A DNA stretch of 64,000 nt from Chloroflexota bacterium (GTDB taxonomy: Bacteria > Chloroflexota > Ktedonobacteria > Ktedonobacterales > JADMIN01), in NCBI GenBank assembly GCA_021323855.1, contig JAJPKE010000021.1, positions 1-64,000 on the forward strand. Direction: 5' to 3'. The notes below the pieces were generated by a model, which was given only the letters and a program-made list of their open reading frames with translations, made no database searches and was not told the DNA's origin. Position 1 is the stretch's first letter. The number at the start of each line of letters is the position of its first letter. The position numbers were made by a program, and so were the translations under genes. This document shows, one piece after another, positions 54,427-63,513 of the stretch.

Positions 54427-55317
54427 TCAGGGGCGAGCAGTGGCGGGCGCGGCGCTGGTGGCGTGGCTCTCGATATCCTTGCGGCTGATGCTCAGGTAGC
54501 CGATCAGGATGGCCAGCAAGATGAACAGCACGAGACTCACCGGCCCATCACCGAAGTTCAACCCACGCAGACTCTGTGGCTTGCCAAACCAGTCAGCAAA
54601 CGAGGCTCCCAGCGGGCGCGTGATGATATAGGCGAACCAGAAGGCGACGATGGGGTTCAGCTTGAAAAGGAAATAGCCCAGCGCCGGCAGCTCAAAGAGT
54701 GCAATGAAGAGCAGGCCGGAGGTGAAGTATCCCAACTTCAGCGTCATAGCGGTCATGTCGCCGGCAGCGGTTCCCAGGGCGAAGGTCGTCATGACGGCGG
54801 CCCAGTAGAACAACTCGCGGCGCAGTGTATCAATGCTATGGATAGACAGCGTCTTCTCGACGAGATACCAGACGGTGAAAATCACTACCAGGCAGACCGC
54901 AAAAAAGATGGTGGAGACGAGATAGGCGCGCGTCAGGCTGCCCACACGCGGCTCAAGGATGACGATATTGAGGACATCGGCGGCCATCGTGCCAAAGATG
55001 GCAACCATCAAACAGGCGAGCCAGTAAACCCAGGCGATATAGCGGCGCATGACGAGTTGTAGTGCCAGCGCGAGCGCCAGGCCAATACCGCCGAGAATAA
55101 CCGCGGCATACTGATTGATGAAATGGAAGACCAGATAGTCAGAGGTAGATTCGCCCAGCGCCGTGGTCAGCAGCTTCGCCATCCAGAAATAGGCAGTAAT
55201 GGCCGGCACCTTGCGCGCCATCCGCCGGACGGAATGCAAAGGATGCGGCGCGGCGTTGTCCGCGCCAAGATGCGTGTCTAACTGGCCCAGTTGATGTTGC
55301 GGGATGGGTTGGCCCAT
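54427..55317 (-). CDS. COG4705-type multi-span membrane protein
   Basis: The 296-residue protein has a KVPAITAYFWMAKLLTTALGESTSDYL motif in pieces and about eight hydrophobic helices (two related halves), which fits COG4705 proteins of unknown function. The second half repeats AVMTTFALGTAAGD. A metal or ion transport role has been suggested for relatives but is not shown. ATG 55317 follows GGGAG. The gene's stop is 12 bases from the promoter of the next gene. Confidence 0.75.
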   Translation of the reverse strand: MGQPIPQHQLGQLDTHLGADNAAPHPLHSVRRMARKVPAITAYFWMAKLLTTALGESTSDYLVFHFINQYAAVILGGIGLALALALQLVMRRYIAWVYWLACLMVAIFGTMAADVLNIVILEPRVGSLTRAYLVSTIFFAVCLVVIFTVWYLVEKTLSIHSIDTLRRELFYWAAVMTTFALGTAAGDMTAMTLKLGYFTSGLLFIALFELPALGYFLFKLNPIVAFWFAYIITRPLGASFADWFGKPQSLRGLNFGDGPVSLVLFILLAILIGYLSISRKDIESHATSAAPATARP

Positions 55318-55437
55318 TTGTTCGGTCTCCCATGTACGGCACTCTATCGGCAAATTTTCAGCAGTATCCGCAGTTATTGTAGGGGAATGGCGCGATTCGT
55401 CAAGATTGCGTAGTACCTCATCCCATCCATATACACA

Positions 55438-55474
55438 CCAGCCCTGGGGCAACGAATAGTCACCCCAGGGCTGG
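55438..55474. terminator. Perfect hairpin downstream of clpP
   Basis: CCAGCCCTGGGG (55438-55449 region) pairs perfectly with CCCCAGGGCTGG (55463-55474) around a 13-base loop. It follows the clpP stop on the minus strand by about 25 bases. The T-run is weak. Confidence 0.65.
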
Positions 55475-55498
55475 TAGCGAGACAATCAGCGAAGAAGA

Positions 55499-56182
55499 TT
55501 AGCGGGTGAGCGCCGTCTCTTCGCTTGGCACGAGGATGTCATCCACGATGCCATATTCTTTGGCCATCTCCGCCGTCATGTAGAAATTGCGGTCGGAATC
55601 GGTCTTGATGCGCGCCATATCCTGGCCAGTATGCTTGACCAGAATCTCATAGATCGAGGTGCGCAGGCGAACGATTTCCTTCGCCGTAATTTCGATGTCG
55701 GTGGCCTGACCTTCCGCGCCGCCGAGCGGCTGGTGAATCAGGATTGTCGAGCTAGGCAGCGCATAGCGCTTGCCCTTCGCGCCGCCGGCCAGCAACACCG
55801 CGCCCATGCTCATCGCCATGCCCATGCAGAATGTCGCAATATCCGGCTTGAGATACTGCATGGTGTCATAGATGGCAAGGCCCGCGTAGACGCTGCCGCC
55901 AGGGCTGTTGATATAAATGCTGATGTCTTTGGTTGCATCTTCGCTTTGCAGGAAGAGCAACTGTGCGACCACCAGATTCGCTACGGTGTCATCAATCGGC
56001 GTACCAATGAAAATTATGCGCTCTTTGAGCAGGCGGGAATAAATATCCATGTGACGCTCGCCACGCGGCGACTGTTCGATGACAGTCGGCATGACCAGAC
56101 CACTTGGTGGGGTAATAATGGACCCCATTCCCGCAGGCCGGGAGAGCGCGTATGGATCAAACTTATCGAACTTCGATGTCAT
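55499..56182 (-). CDS. clpP: ATP-dependent Clp protease proteolytic subunit, Ser-His-Asn triad
   Basis: The 227-residue protein is Clp[18 protein letters not shown], catalytic Ser125 in GMAMSMGAV, and His150 in ILIHQPLGG. Alignment by eye with Bacillus ClpP puts the third triad residue in DSDRNF, where the usual Asp is Asn199. Listeria ClpP1 has the same Ser-His-Asn set and is weak without its partner ClpP2. The N-terminus is about 25 residues longer than average and may be processed. ATG 56182 follows AAGGAG. It is alone, with its own promoter. Confidence 0.9.
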   Translation of the reverse strand: MTSKFDKFDPYALSRPAGMGSIITPPSGLVMPTVIEQSPRGERHMDIYSRLLKERIIFIGTPIDDTVANLVVAQLLFLQSEDATKDISIYINSPGGSVYAGLAIYDTMQYLKPDIATFCMGMAMSMGAVLLAGGAKGKRYALPSSTILIHQPLGGAEGQATDIEITAKEIVRLRTSIYEILVKHTGQDMARIKTDSDRNFYMTAEMAKEYGIVDDILVPSEETALTR

Positions 56183-56300
56183 ACGTGACTCCTTGAGTTA
56201 ACGACGCCAGGCCGGTATCCGGCATCGCCACAGCACATGGGGCAAAACGCCGGCATAGCAAAGAAACGCCGGCAATTCTTCCATGACTGATATAAGTAGT

Positions 56301-56330
56301 ACGATAGCCCACGGCCAGGGTTAGTGTCAA
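56301..56330 (-). promoter_or_regulatory. clpP promoter
   Basis: TTGACA (56330-56325) and TATCGT (56306-56301), 18 bases apart, sit on the minus strand about 120 bases before clpP. The arrangement is the same as at 54386-54415. Confidence 0.55.
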
Positions 56331-56376
56331 ACCACAACCGCGTCAATGGCTCCTACGATATACTTCCTAATACTTC

Positions 56377-57264
56377 CTACGACTTGTCAGTATGGCGCGT
56401 ATAGGAGCGCGCGGCGGTTACTTGCACGAGTTCCATCTCTGGATAGCGGAGTGCGCTGAGTTGCCCACCATAGACACAGCCGGTATCCAGGTCCAGCGTG
56501 CGGTTGACCCACGCCAGCTCTTTGACGACGTTATGCCCATAGACGATGTAGGGTGGCAACTTGCCGTTTCGCTCCTCGACCCTGCGGTGCGCGCCCCAAT
56601 CGCGGCGAATAGGCTTGCCGGAGGCCGTATAGCCCTCTAGCTCGCCATAGAGACAATAGTGCGCCGTCTCGCCGTCCCATGAACCGATCATGTAGTCCTG
56701 GATGCCGCCATGCGTCACCACCAGCCGACCTCTATCCAGCATCAGATAGCCAGGTGTCGTCTCCAGGAAGCGGCGCACACTCCAGCGAAACGGGTCGCGC
56801 ATGGTCGCTCGCAGGTTGTTGAGTTCGGCAATCGTCTGCGCCATGCCATAGGCGACGCGCACGTTGCGGCCCGTGAGCCAGCGCAGGAAGCGCGCGTCAT
56901 GGTTGCCCAGCACGAACAACGCCGCTCCCGCCGAACGCATTGCCATCGCCAGCTTCAGAACCGGAACGTTGCCAGGACCACGGTCCACTAGATCGCCAAC
57001 GAAGACAACGCGACGATGTTCCGGGTGGGAGTAGCCGTCGCCACGCCGCCGGTAGCCAAGCTGCGCCAGCATGGTCTTCAGCTCGTCAATACATCCATGC
57101 ACGTCGCCTATGATGTCAAACGGTGGCCGGTCATCACGCGGTGTGATCCCCAGCGCGCGCAAACGGGACCGCTTATTGTACGTGTAGGGCGGTCTATTGG
57201 AGGCTGGCGCCCCATCGCGCGTGCTTTGCTTCTCGTTCTCCAAGGTCGTTTCCAATGTTTCCAA
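56377..57264 (-). CDS. PrpE/ApaH-like metallophosphatase
   Basis: The 295-residue protein has GDVHGCIDE, VGDLVDRGPGN, GNHDARFLRW and a late YGHNVVKELAW, the metal-binding set of the calcineurin-like phosphoprotein phosphatases (PrpE/Pnkp-associated type). Likely substrates are Ap4A-type dinucleotides or phosphoproteins. The N-terminus METLETTLENEKQ is encoded by GGTTTCC-type repeats (57230-57330 region). A small basic ORF lies directly upstream on the same strand. Confidence 0.88.
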   Translation of the reverse strand: METLETTLENEKQSTRDGAPASNRPPYTYNKRSRLRALGITPRDDRPPFDIIGDVHGCIDELKTMLAQLGYRRRGDGYSHPEHRRVVFVGDLVDRGPGNVPVLKLAMAMRSAGAALFVLGNHDARFLRWLTGRNVRVAYGMAQTIAELNNLRATMRDPFRWSVRRFLETTPGYLMLDRGRLVVTHGGIQDYMIGSWDGETAHYCLYGELEGYTASGKPIRRDWGAHRRVEERNGKLPPYIVYGHNVVKELAWVNRTLDLDTGCVYGGQLSALRYPEMELVQVTAARSYTRHTDKS

Positions 57265-57339
57265 AGGTTCTAATGGTTCCAGCGGTTTCCAAATTTCGTC
57301 AGTTTTCTCAGTTCAGGCGGTTTCCAGCGGTTTCATAGC

Positions 57340-57555
57340 TCAGGCTTTCTCTGCCTTCGCGTGGTGGGGTTCCTGCGTAGCCTGTATATCTTGCGCGCCC
57401 TGCGTTTCATGGCGTGTGGCGCGCGCTTCGAGGAGCCGCGCACGCCGCGCCTGGCTCTGAGCGACAGCGTGCCACCATTTGGCCTGCCCGCGCTGCCCAT
57501 AGCGTTCGCGCTGGCGCGCGGCTTCGCGCCGCTCCGCCTTTTCAATGCGTGGCAT
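57340..57555 (-). CDS. Small basic helical ORF, hypothetical
   Basis: A 71-residue Arg/Glu/Gln/Ala-rich frame (MPRIEKAERREAARQRERYG) follows AAAGGA by 11 bases and ends 75 bases before the phosphatase start. No family recognised. It could be a chance frame, but its site and same-strand position support it weakly. Confidence 0.35.
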   Translation of the reverse strand: MPRIEKAERREAARQRERYGQRGQAKWWHAVAQSQARRARLLEARATRHETQGAQDIQATQEPHHAKAEKA

Positions 57556-57846
57556 CCGCTGCCGATCCTTTCATCACCAAACAGCACCAGGCGCGTCATC
57601 TCATCTTGTGCCGTCATGCGCCATCAGGTACCATCGTGCAATCGCGTTTCTCCAGCGGCCATACACCGCCAAGTTCATCATACACACGCCAGGGGTCTGC
57701 TGTCAACCAATAGATCGAAGAGTGTCTGTGCAGGTGATGGTGTTGCACAATGAAGTAGATGAAATACATGAGAGCAGTATAAAAAGTGATGTTACGTTGC
57801 CTGGGCGCCGTGGGTGTGTCACGCAGTGAAGCAGAACGGGTGAGAG
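57556..57846. other. Divergent gap, nothing firm
   Basis: This stretch lies upstream of the ECF sigma gene. TATAAA at 57778-57783 could be a -10 box. I see no gene or RNA. Confidence 0.3.
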
Positions 57847-58692
57847 ATGCGAGCGATGACGCTTCACGGCTCGCGTTCCTCATCAATATCCAACCGGCAG
57901 AAGGAGCAACGTCTTTTGGCAGAGAACAGCATCGCCCTCGCGCCGCCTGGGTTTGAGCGACATGACTGGCGTACCCGGCGCGTGAGGTTGGCGTTGGCGT
58001 GGATGCGTGACGGCAGAACGTTGCCGCAAACGTGGCAGCAAACGTGGTGGCGGCGTTGGTTCGGCGTGTTCTTCGCGGCTGAGCCGGCGCATCATCCCGT
58101 CTATGCCAATGACCTCGATGAATCGGATGAAACCAACGCTCCTGATGGCGCAGGCGCGGATGAACCGCACGTAACACCACCAGCACCACCGGAGGCGAGC
58201 GACTTCGAGGCGTTCTTGCAGCGCCACCAGCAGGATATTTTCGGCTATCTCTGGCGCATGACAGGCGACGAGCAGGCCGCGCGTGATCTGTGCCAGGAGA
58301 CATTCATCCGCGCCTGGCAACATTTCGCGCGCATCGAGCACTATGAGCGTCCGGGCGGCTGGCTCTTTCGCGTGGCGACAAATCTGGCGTTGAAGCATCT
58401 GCGCCATCATACGCTTGGTAGCAGGCTGCTGCCATTCCTTCACGCAAACGAGACCAACCAGCGCGCGGCTGACCCTGCCGCCAGCGTCGTGCTTGGTGAC
58501 GCCGTGCGGCAGGTATTGCTGAGTCTGGCGCCGCGACCACGCGCCGTCCTCGTGCTACACGATGTCTACGGGCTGACGAGCGAAGAGGTGGCGAACACGC
58601 TGGAGATGACCCATGCCGCCGCCAGAATGATGCTCTGCCGCGCCCGCGAACAATTCCGCCTGCGTTACCAGCGACAGGAGGAAGAAGTATGA
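57847..58692 (+). CDS. ECF-type RNA polymerase sigma factor
   Basis: The 281-residue protein has a region 2 (FLQRHQQDIFGYLWRMTGDEQAARDLCQETFIRAW) and region 4 (RAVLVLHDVYGLTSEEVANTLEMTHAAARMMLCRAREQF) in pieces, with no region 3. A variable N-terminal extension of about 115 residues with a Pro-rich linker is unusual for ECF sigmas and could sense or bind a partner. The stop overlaps the next ATG (ATGA), coupling it to its anti-sigma. Confidence 0.88.
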   Translation: MRAMTLHGSRSSSISNRQKEQRLLAENSIALAPPGFERHDWRTRRVRLALAWMRDGRTLPQTWQQTWWRRWFGVFFAAEPAHHPVYANDLDESDETNAPDGAGADEPHVTPPAPPEASDFEAFLQRHQQDIFGYLWRMTGDEQAARDLCQETFIRAWQHFARIEHYERPGGWLFRVATNLALKHLRHHTLGSRLLPFLHANETNQRAADPAASVVLGDAVRQVLLSLAPRPRAVLVLHDVYGLTSEEVANTLEMTHAAARMMLCRAREQFRLRYQRQEEEV

Positions 58693-60443
58693 ATCTGAAT
58701 CACCCGAATCCTGGTCCTATGGATAGTCCCAACCCCGAAGCTGTCGCCGTCTGCAAGCATGGCCTCACCGCCGCATCGCTCTCCGCCTGGCGCGATCACG
58801 ATCTGCTGGATGGTGAAGCACGCGAAATTGGCGCGCATGTGGCGACCTGCGCCGCCTGCCAGCAGCGATTGTACGAGTACGATAGCCTCATTGCAGCGCT
58901 GCGGGCGCAGCCTGTGCCACAGGTTAACCAAGTAATAATTGAAGACCTGCAAACGGGGGATACCAGAGTTGTGCTGATCAACACTGCTACTCCGCGACTT
59001 CCCGCCAGCCGTAACCGATACGATCATCACCATCACTATCGCCAACGTCTTCTCGGCACACTGTGCGCGCTGGTAGCTGCTATTCTCCTCATCGTCAGCT
59101 TTCTTCAGCTCATGGGACATGGGCCAATGTGGGCAACGTCGTCTACTTCTAAGCCAACTACTCATGTGCCCAGCACCTTGAACTGGCGTGAGGCAAATCT
59201 GCCGGAAGGCGCGTCGTTTTACCCCGATCTTGCTGGTTACGGGAATATGATGGGATTACGTGCTGCCCCAAGCAATGGAAATATCGCGTATAGCTGCGTC
59301 TCTCCGCGCAGTGCTTATGGTAGTCCGGTCTCTGACGGTGGCAACGGCGCAACACATGTTTGGGTGACGCATGACCGCACAGCCCGATGGACAGAGGTTG
59401 CTGACATACCAACTACTCACACCAACGTAACCATTTGCTCGTTGCTGGTGGATGAGATTGATCCGCAGCGAGTGCTTGCGACTATCACATGGCAAGAAGC
59501 TCCTGGCGTACAGGTATTCCCGGATCCCCATTACAGTAGCGTTTATACCAGCGCAGATGGCGGTCGTCACTGGCAATTGCTCAACTATCCAGCAGCCCTC
59601 AACATCACTGACTTCTTCACATGGAAAGGCGTGACCTATGCGCATTTCTTTAATCAATTAGATGAGCAACCTGGTGGCCGACCGGACGATAACCGCTTGA
59701 TGGTCAGCACTGATGGTATGCAGACATGGCAACCAATAGACCACGACATCCTTGCAGCAGGCGATGAGCCTGAACAACTCATGCTAGACCAATTGAGCGG
59801 TACATTGCTCGCTGGCGCCTTCTCGTATGCGCAAAACAACGCCAGCCTATATTTGTGGACGAGCCATGACAATGGGTTCCATTGGTCGTTACAAGAGATG
59901 CCCTACGTTGCGGGTGACCTGAGCGCCGCGCCTGATAGCAGCAGCGGGTCCAACGGCTCCTGGTGGGTCTGCGAATTCGACTATTGGTATGTTGGATATA
60001 TCCCTGCTACTATCCCGTACAGTGGTCAACACTTCGCATGCAGCAACGATGATGGGTTGCACTGGGTGCTACGAGGGATGAACCTTGCGACACTGCTCAG
60101 CGAGTCACCTTCTGCGCAGATAGTACAAACGCCAGTTGTAACAGCAGCCGTCACAGCACCCAATAGCGTTCCTGGGTCCTACCTACTCTCGATTGATGTG
60201 ATGGCGCAAGGCGAAGTGGTGATAGATATCACCAGCCAGGCGCACGGTAACCAAATCTATGGTCAGGCCATATCCAGCGGCACATGGCAGCTACTAGGAG
60301 AACTTTCGCGTGTGGATATACGCACCCAGTATACGGCGGGAAATCCAGCAGGTATCCTCTGGACCGTGCCGGTGACAGCGGACTCTAATTCAAACTTTGG
60401 CCTGTTGCAAGGTTTGACATATACGGCTGCTTATTACGGCTAG
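58689..60443 (+). CDS. Membrane anti-sigma factor with a sialidase-like extracellular domain
   Basis: The 584-residue protein starts with a zinc-type anti-sigma domain (REIGAHVATCAACQQRLYEY, giving the HxxxCxxC motif near residue 50-58). A His-rich DHHHHY stretch and one membrane helix (about 119-139) follow. The large outer part has Asp-box-like repeats (YTSADGGRHWQL, VSTDGMQTWQP, SHDNGFHWSL, SNDDGLHWVL), typical of BNR/sialidase-type beta-propellers. The predicted model is an outer sensor that controls release of the sigma factor inside. Overlap with the sigma gene supports the pair. Confidence 0.78.
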   Translation: MNLNHPNPGPMDSPNPEAVAVCKHGLTAASLSAWRDHDLLDGEAREIGAHVATCAACQQRLYEYDSLIAALRAQPVPQVNQVIIEDLQTGDTRVVLINTATPRLPASRNRYDHHHHYRQRLLGTLCALVAAILLIVSFLQLMGHGPMWATSSTSKPTTHVPSTLNWREANLPEGASFYPDLAGYGNMMGLRAAPSNGNIAYSCVSPRSAYGSPVSDGGNGATHVWVTHDRTARWTEVADIPTTHTNVTICSLLVDEIDPQRVLATITWQEAPGVQVFPDPHYSSVYTSADGGRHWQLLNYPAALNITDFFTWKGVTYAHFFNQLDEQPGGRPDDNRLMVSTDGMQTWQPIDHDILAAGDEPEQLMLDQLSGTLLAGAFSYAQNNASLYLWTSHDNGFHWSLQEMPYVAGDLSAAPDSSSGSNGSWWVCEFDYWYVGYIPATIPYSGQHFACSNDDGLHWVLRGMNLATLLSESPSAQIVQTPVVTAAVTAPNSVPGSYLLSIDVMAQGEVVIDITSQAHGNQIYGQAISSGTWQLLGELSRVDIRTQYTAGNPAGILWTVPVTADSNSNFGLLQGLTYTAAYYG

Positions 60444-60476
60444 TGACCGGCGGCATTCCGAAAAAGCGTATGTGGT

Positions 60477-61388
60477 TTATTGAGCAAGCAGTTCGGCGCA
60501 GGCGAGGGCGGGTTCCCAGCCTGCGCCGTGATCTTCCACGCTCCACCACGCGGATAGCACCGCCTGCGCCAGCCCCCAATTGCGTATACGCTCTCGGTCG
60601 AAGTTCAATTCTTCCGCCAGTTGGTCTATGCGCCGCGCCAACAATCGCGCGGGATCCGGCACGTTCAGGATATCGGGCAGCGGATCGCGCAGGAAGATGC
60701 CAGTATCATAGGCCGGCTCACCAACGACCCCTTTGGGGTCAATCGCCAGCCACGGCTCACGCTGCGCCGCCAGCACATTACCGAAGTTTAGGTCGCCATG
60801 CAGCAGCGCGGGCGCGGCCTGCGTCGTCGTCAATTCCGCGAAAAGCCGCTCCGCCCGTTCTACCAGCGCGGCAGGGAAGGGTCCGGTACCGCCGAAATGC
60901 GCGCGCAGCCGGGCGAATCCCCTGCCCCAATCGCTGGTCAGCGGAAAGCCATGTTGCGGTGGGACCGGTCGCCAGAGCTGGCGCAGCACCGAGGCCGCCG
61001 CCGCAATCGCTTCCTCGTCGTCCTCCAGCGCACACAGCGGTGTGCCCGGCTCCAGCCGTTCCAGCAGCAACACGCCCTGATCGAGGTCATCTTCCAGCAG
61101 CCGCACCGCGCCACGCCCGACAAAGATGCGCAACGCATTGGCTTCGCTGACGAATTCCTTATCTGGCGGGATGAAGCCCGCCTTGATGACCACCGGCGTC
61201 CCATCCGCGCGCACAGCCGGGGCCGCATAGTTATAGGTGAGATTCGGGAACGGCGGTTGCAGCGTCAACGACCAGCGCGCCGCGTGATCCGCCAGAATCG
61301 CGGGCAGGTGGTCCAGCCACTCCTGCCCGGCGGCCTCGCCATGTACATCTTTGGTGTAGCGCGCCAGTGTGCCAGGAATTGCAGACAT
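60477..61388 (-). CDS. APH(6)/streptomycin-kinase-like phosphotransferase
   Basis: The 303-residue protein has the aminoglycoside-phosphotransferase fold: LLLERLEPGTPL, catalytic LLHGDLNFGNVL and IDPKGVVGEPAYDTG. It is closest to APH(6)-type streptomycin kinases by these features. Resistance is not proven; relatives also phosphorylate sugars. ATG 61388 follows AAAGGGA. A terminator hairpin lies 23 bases upstream in the leader. Confidence 0.75.
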   Translation of the reverse strand: MSAIPGTLARYTKDVHGEAAGQEWLDHLPAILADHAARWSLTLQPPFPNLTYNYAAPAVRADGTPVVIKAGFIPPDKEFVSEANALRIFVGRGAVRLLEDDLDQGVLLLERLEPGTPLCALEDDEEAIAAAASVLRQLWRPVPPQHGFPLTSDWGRGFARLRAHFGGTGPFPAALVERAERLFAELTTTQAAPALLHGDLNFGNVLAAQREPWLAIDPKGVVGEPAYDTGIFLRDPLPDILNVPDPARLLARRIDQLAEELNFDRERIRNWGLAQAVLSAWWSVEDHGAGWEPALACAELLAQ

Positions 61389-61410
61389 GGGGATTCCCTT
61401 TCTTGTTTCC

Positions 61411-61465
61411 AAAAAACAGCATGCCCATCTCAACGGCTTTCATCGGTTGAGCCGTTGGGATGGGC
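61411..61465 (-). terminator. Leader hairpin with T-run upstream of the APH-like gene
   Basis: Arms GCCCATCCCAACGGCT and AGCCGTTGAGATGGGC (61465-61450 and 61438-61423, minus strand) form a 16-bp stem with one mismatch, followed at 61416-61411 by TTTTTT. A minimal ATG-ACG-TAA frame with a GGAG site lies upstream at 61514-61506. The layout recalls attenuation control of resistance genes. Confidence 0.6.
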
Positions 61466-61579
61466 AGTACGGGGCGTTACGATCTGAACGGAACAGGCAA
61501 AACAGTTACGTCATGGCTCTAGTCTCTCCGCTGGCAAACGCCGTGGCCAGTGATGCGCAACACTGATAGATATCTGTTA

Positions 61580-61597
61580 GATATACGCCAGTATATC
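61580..61597. promoter_or_regulatory. Perfect operator-like palindrome between divergent genes
   Basis: GATATACGCCAGTATATC has perfect 7-base arms and overlaps a TATACT-like -10 box on the minus strand. It lies between the APH-like gene and the divergent MmyB-like regulator, a good place for that regulator to bind. Confidence 0.55.
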
Positions 61598-61786
61598 GCA
61601 TGAACCTATGAGAGCGCGCCGGTATCTCTGGCGGCGGCGAAGGAAGGATAGCGCGAACGAGAACCCAATTCTTCGCGGTATCGCGGCTCATTGCTTGACC
61701 CAGCAACGCACGCTGTGAATATGTGTGAGATGAGCAATAGCACGGAGCCAGAGCGTAAGTATCAGGATATCGGGCGAGGCGATCAC

Positions 61787-62617
61787 ATGAACGAGGCAGA
61801 GCGCCGCGAGGCATTGGCGGACTTCTTGCGCACGCGACGCGCACGGCTCGCGCCGGAAGAGGTGGGTTTGCCGCCGGGTGGCCGCCGTCGCACCGATGGG
61901 CTGCGACGCGAAGAGGTGGCGCTGCTCGCCAGCGTCGGCGTCTCCTGGTACACTGCGCTGGAACAGGGACGCGACATTCATCCCTCTGAGCAGGTGTTGG
62001 AAAGCCTGGCAGAGACGCTGCGGCTCTCGGCGGATGAACGGGAGCACCTCTTCCGGTTGGCAGGACAACCAGCGCCCATGCGCACGCTACCAGCGGATGA
62101 GCAGATCAGCCCGGCGCTGCAACTGATGATTCAGGCGCTGGACCCACATCCGGCGTATGTGGTGGGCCGCTACTGGGATAGTTTGCTCTGGAATCGCGCG
62201 GCGGAACTGGTCTTTGCGCTGAATGATGGTATTCCGCCGTATCCACAGAACGTCATCTGGCGCGCGTTTGCGGACCCAGCACGAGAACAAGCGCCTGAGC
62301 GCGAAGGTATAGGACGGGCGCTGGTGGCGCGCTTCCGTGCCGATAGCGCACGCTACCCCGGCGACCCACGCTTCGCTCAACTCATCGCTGATCTGCAACA
62401 GGTGAGTGGGCGATTTCGCCTGTGGTGGTCGCAGCACGATGTCAGCAGCACGCCGGATTGCCACAAGAATATCCAGCATGCCACGCTCGGACTGCTGCAA
62501 TTCGAGCAGATGGCCCTGGAAGCGCCTACCAACCCCGATCTGCGCGTGATGATCTATGCCGCCCAACCGGCGACGGCTGCGCTGTTGGAGCGCGAGCTGC
62601 TCGTCGCCGCGCGCTAA
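61787..62617 (+). CDS. XRE/MmyB-type transcriptional regulator
   Basis: The 276-residue protein has an N-terminal helix-turn-helix (LRREEVALLASVGVSWYTALEQGRD) and a MmyB-like ligand-binding domain (YVVGRYWDSLLWNRAAELVFAL, then RFRADSARYPGDPRF). ATG 61787 has GAGG upstream; ATG 61730 and TTG/ATG 61691 are alternatives. It is divergent from the APH-like gene and may control it through the shared palindrome. Confidence 0.85.
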   Translation: MNEAERREALADFLRTRRARLAPEEVGLPPGGRRRTDGLRREEVALLASVGVSWYTALEQGRDIHPSEQVLESLAETLRLSADEREHLFRLAGQPAPMRTLPADEQISPALQLMIQALDPHPAYVVGRYWDSLLWNRAAELVFALNDGIPPYPQNVIWRAFADPAREQAPEREGIGRALVARFRADSARYPGDPRFAQLIADLQQVSGRFRLWWSQHDVSSTPDCHKNIQHATLGLLQFEQMALEAPTNPDLRVMIYAAQPATAALLERELLVAAR

Positions 62618-63003
62618 TAAATAGTAACAAGTTGACCGCATGCCCTGGCAGTGGCGGGGCAGACATTCTTGTCTGCCGGGAGTTGTCATACATGCAGACA
62701 GGAATGTCTGCGCTACCGGGCACTCTGCCACAATTCGATGCAGATCGTTGCCGCACGCTTTTCCCCTCGCTCGACAGCCGCCAATGTCCGCCAATAACCG
62801 AATCTGCCCGCTCGACAAAGAATGTGTCTATGGATGAACTGGTCAGTACATGGACCACAAAATGGTGAGTCAGTGGGTGGAATGTCCTGAAGAATTGCGG
62901 TCTGGCGCGCGCCTCTGCTATGCTACAGCCAGCCGCCCAAACCAACCATCACTCACCGGCTCCAAGTGAGAATCTTGAGAACCAAGAGAAGGGACGGCGC
63001 GGC
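62618..63003. repeat. Gap with paired GACAGGAATGTC palindromes
   Basis: GCAGACATTCTTGTCTGC (62659-62676) and GCAGACAGGAATGTCTGC (62694-62711) are two palindromes of the family at 37761 and 47169, in opposite sense, with the second followed by gctaccggg. No gene is seen in the remainder. Confidence 0.5.
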
Positions 63004-63414
63004 ATGATAGGGAAAGTTCTGGCGTGTATTCTGGCGCTGGCCGATATCAGCCTGCTGGCGCTGCTGTTGACCGTGGGCAATGGCAATGTGTTGCGTGAGG
63101 CAGGGCTGGCGACCGGCTTTCTGCTGCTGGGCGCGTTGGCCTGGGTTGCAGCGTTCTTCAGCGCGCTCTACATCGGCTTCCGGCATGGGCATGATTGGCG
63201 CTGGGCGTTGATCCTGCTAGGGTTTGTCTGGCTGCCGGCGCTGCCGGTGCTGGCCTACGGAATCGGCAGCGTGTATGCGTTCTTCGCGCGCCGTCGCCAG
63301 CCAGCCGTCGGGCCGGTGCGCCGGAAGTGGACATTGCCGCCAGTGGATCGCAGCCTGCTGGGCACGCGAAAGCGTACCAGCCGTAGTCTGCCAGGGCTGC
63401 GCAAAGCCGCCTGA
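63004..63414 (+). CDS. Small three-helix membrane protein
   Basis: The 136-residue protein has three hydrophobic helices (VLACILALADISLLALLLTV, TGFLLLGALAWVAAFFSALYIGF in part, WALILLGFVWLPALPVLAYGIGSVYAFF in part) and a basic C-terminus. No family recognised. AAGGGA lies about nine bases before ATG 63004, and a strong terminator follows. Confidence 0.6.
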   Translation: MIGKVLACILALADISLLALLLTVGNGNVLREAGLATGFLLLGALAWVAAFFSALYIGFRHGHDWRWALILLGFVWLPALPVLAYGIGSVYAFFARRRQPAVGPVRRKWTLPPVDRSLLGTRKRTSRSLPGLRKAA

Positions 63415-63439
63415 TACCCGCACTGACCCGCCTGATTCC

Positions 63440-63482
63440 CTATCCTCCGTCTCCAGGGTGAGGTGGAGGATAGGTTGTTTTT
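63440..63482 (+). terminator. Rho-independent terminator
   Basis: CTATCCTCC (63440-63448) pairs with GGAGGATAG (63465-63473), followed by GTTGTTTTT. It ends the small membrane protein transcript. Confidence 0.75.
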
Positions 63483-63513
63483 GCCAAACCTTACCTGGGG
63501 AAGCTATACGCAC

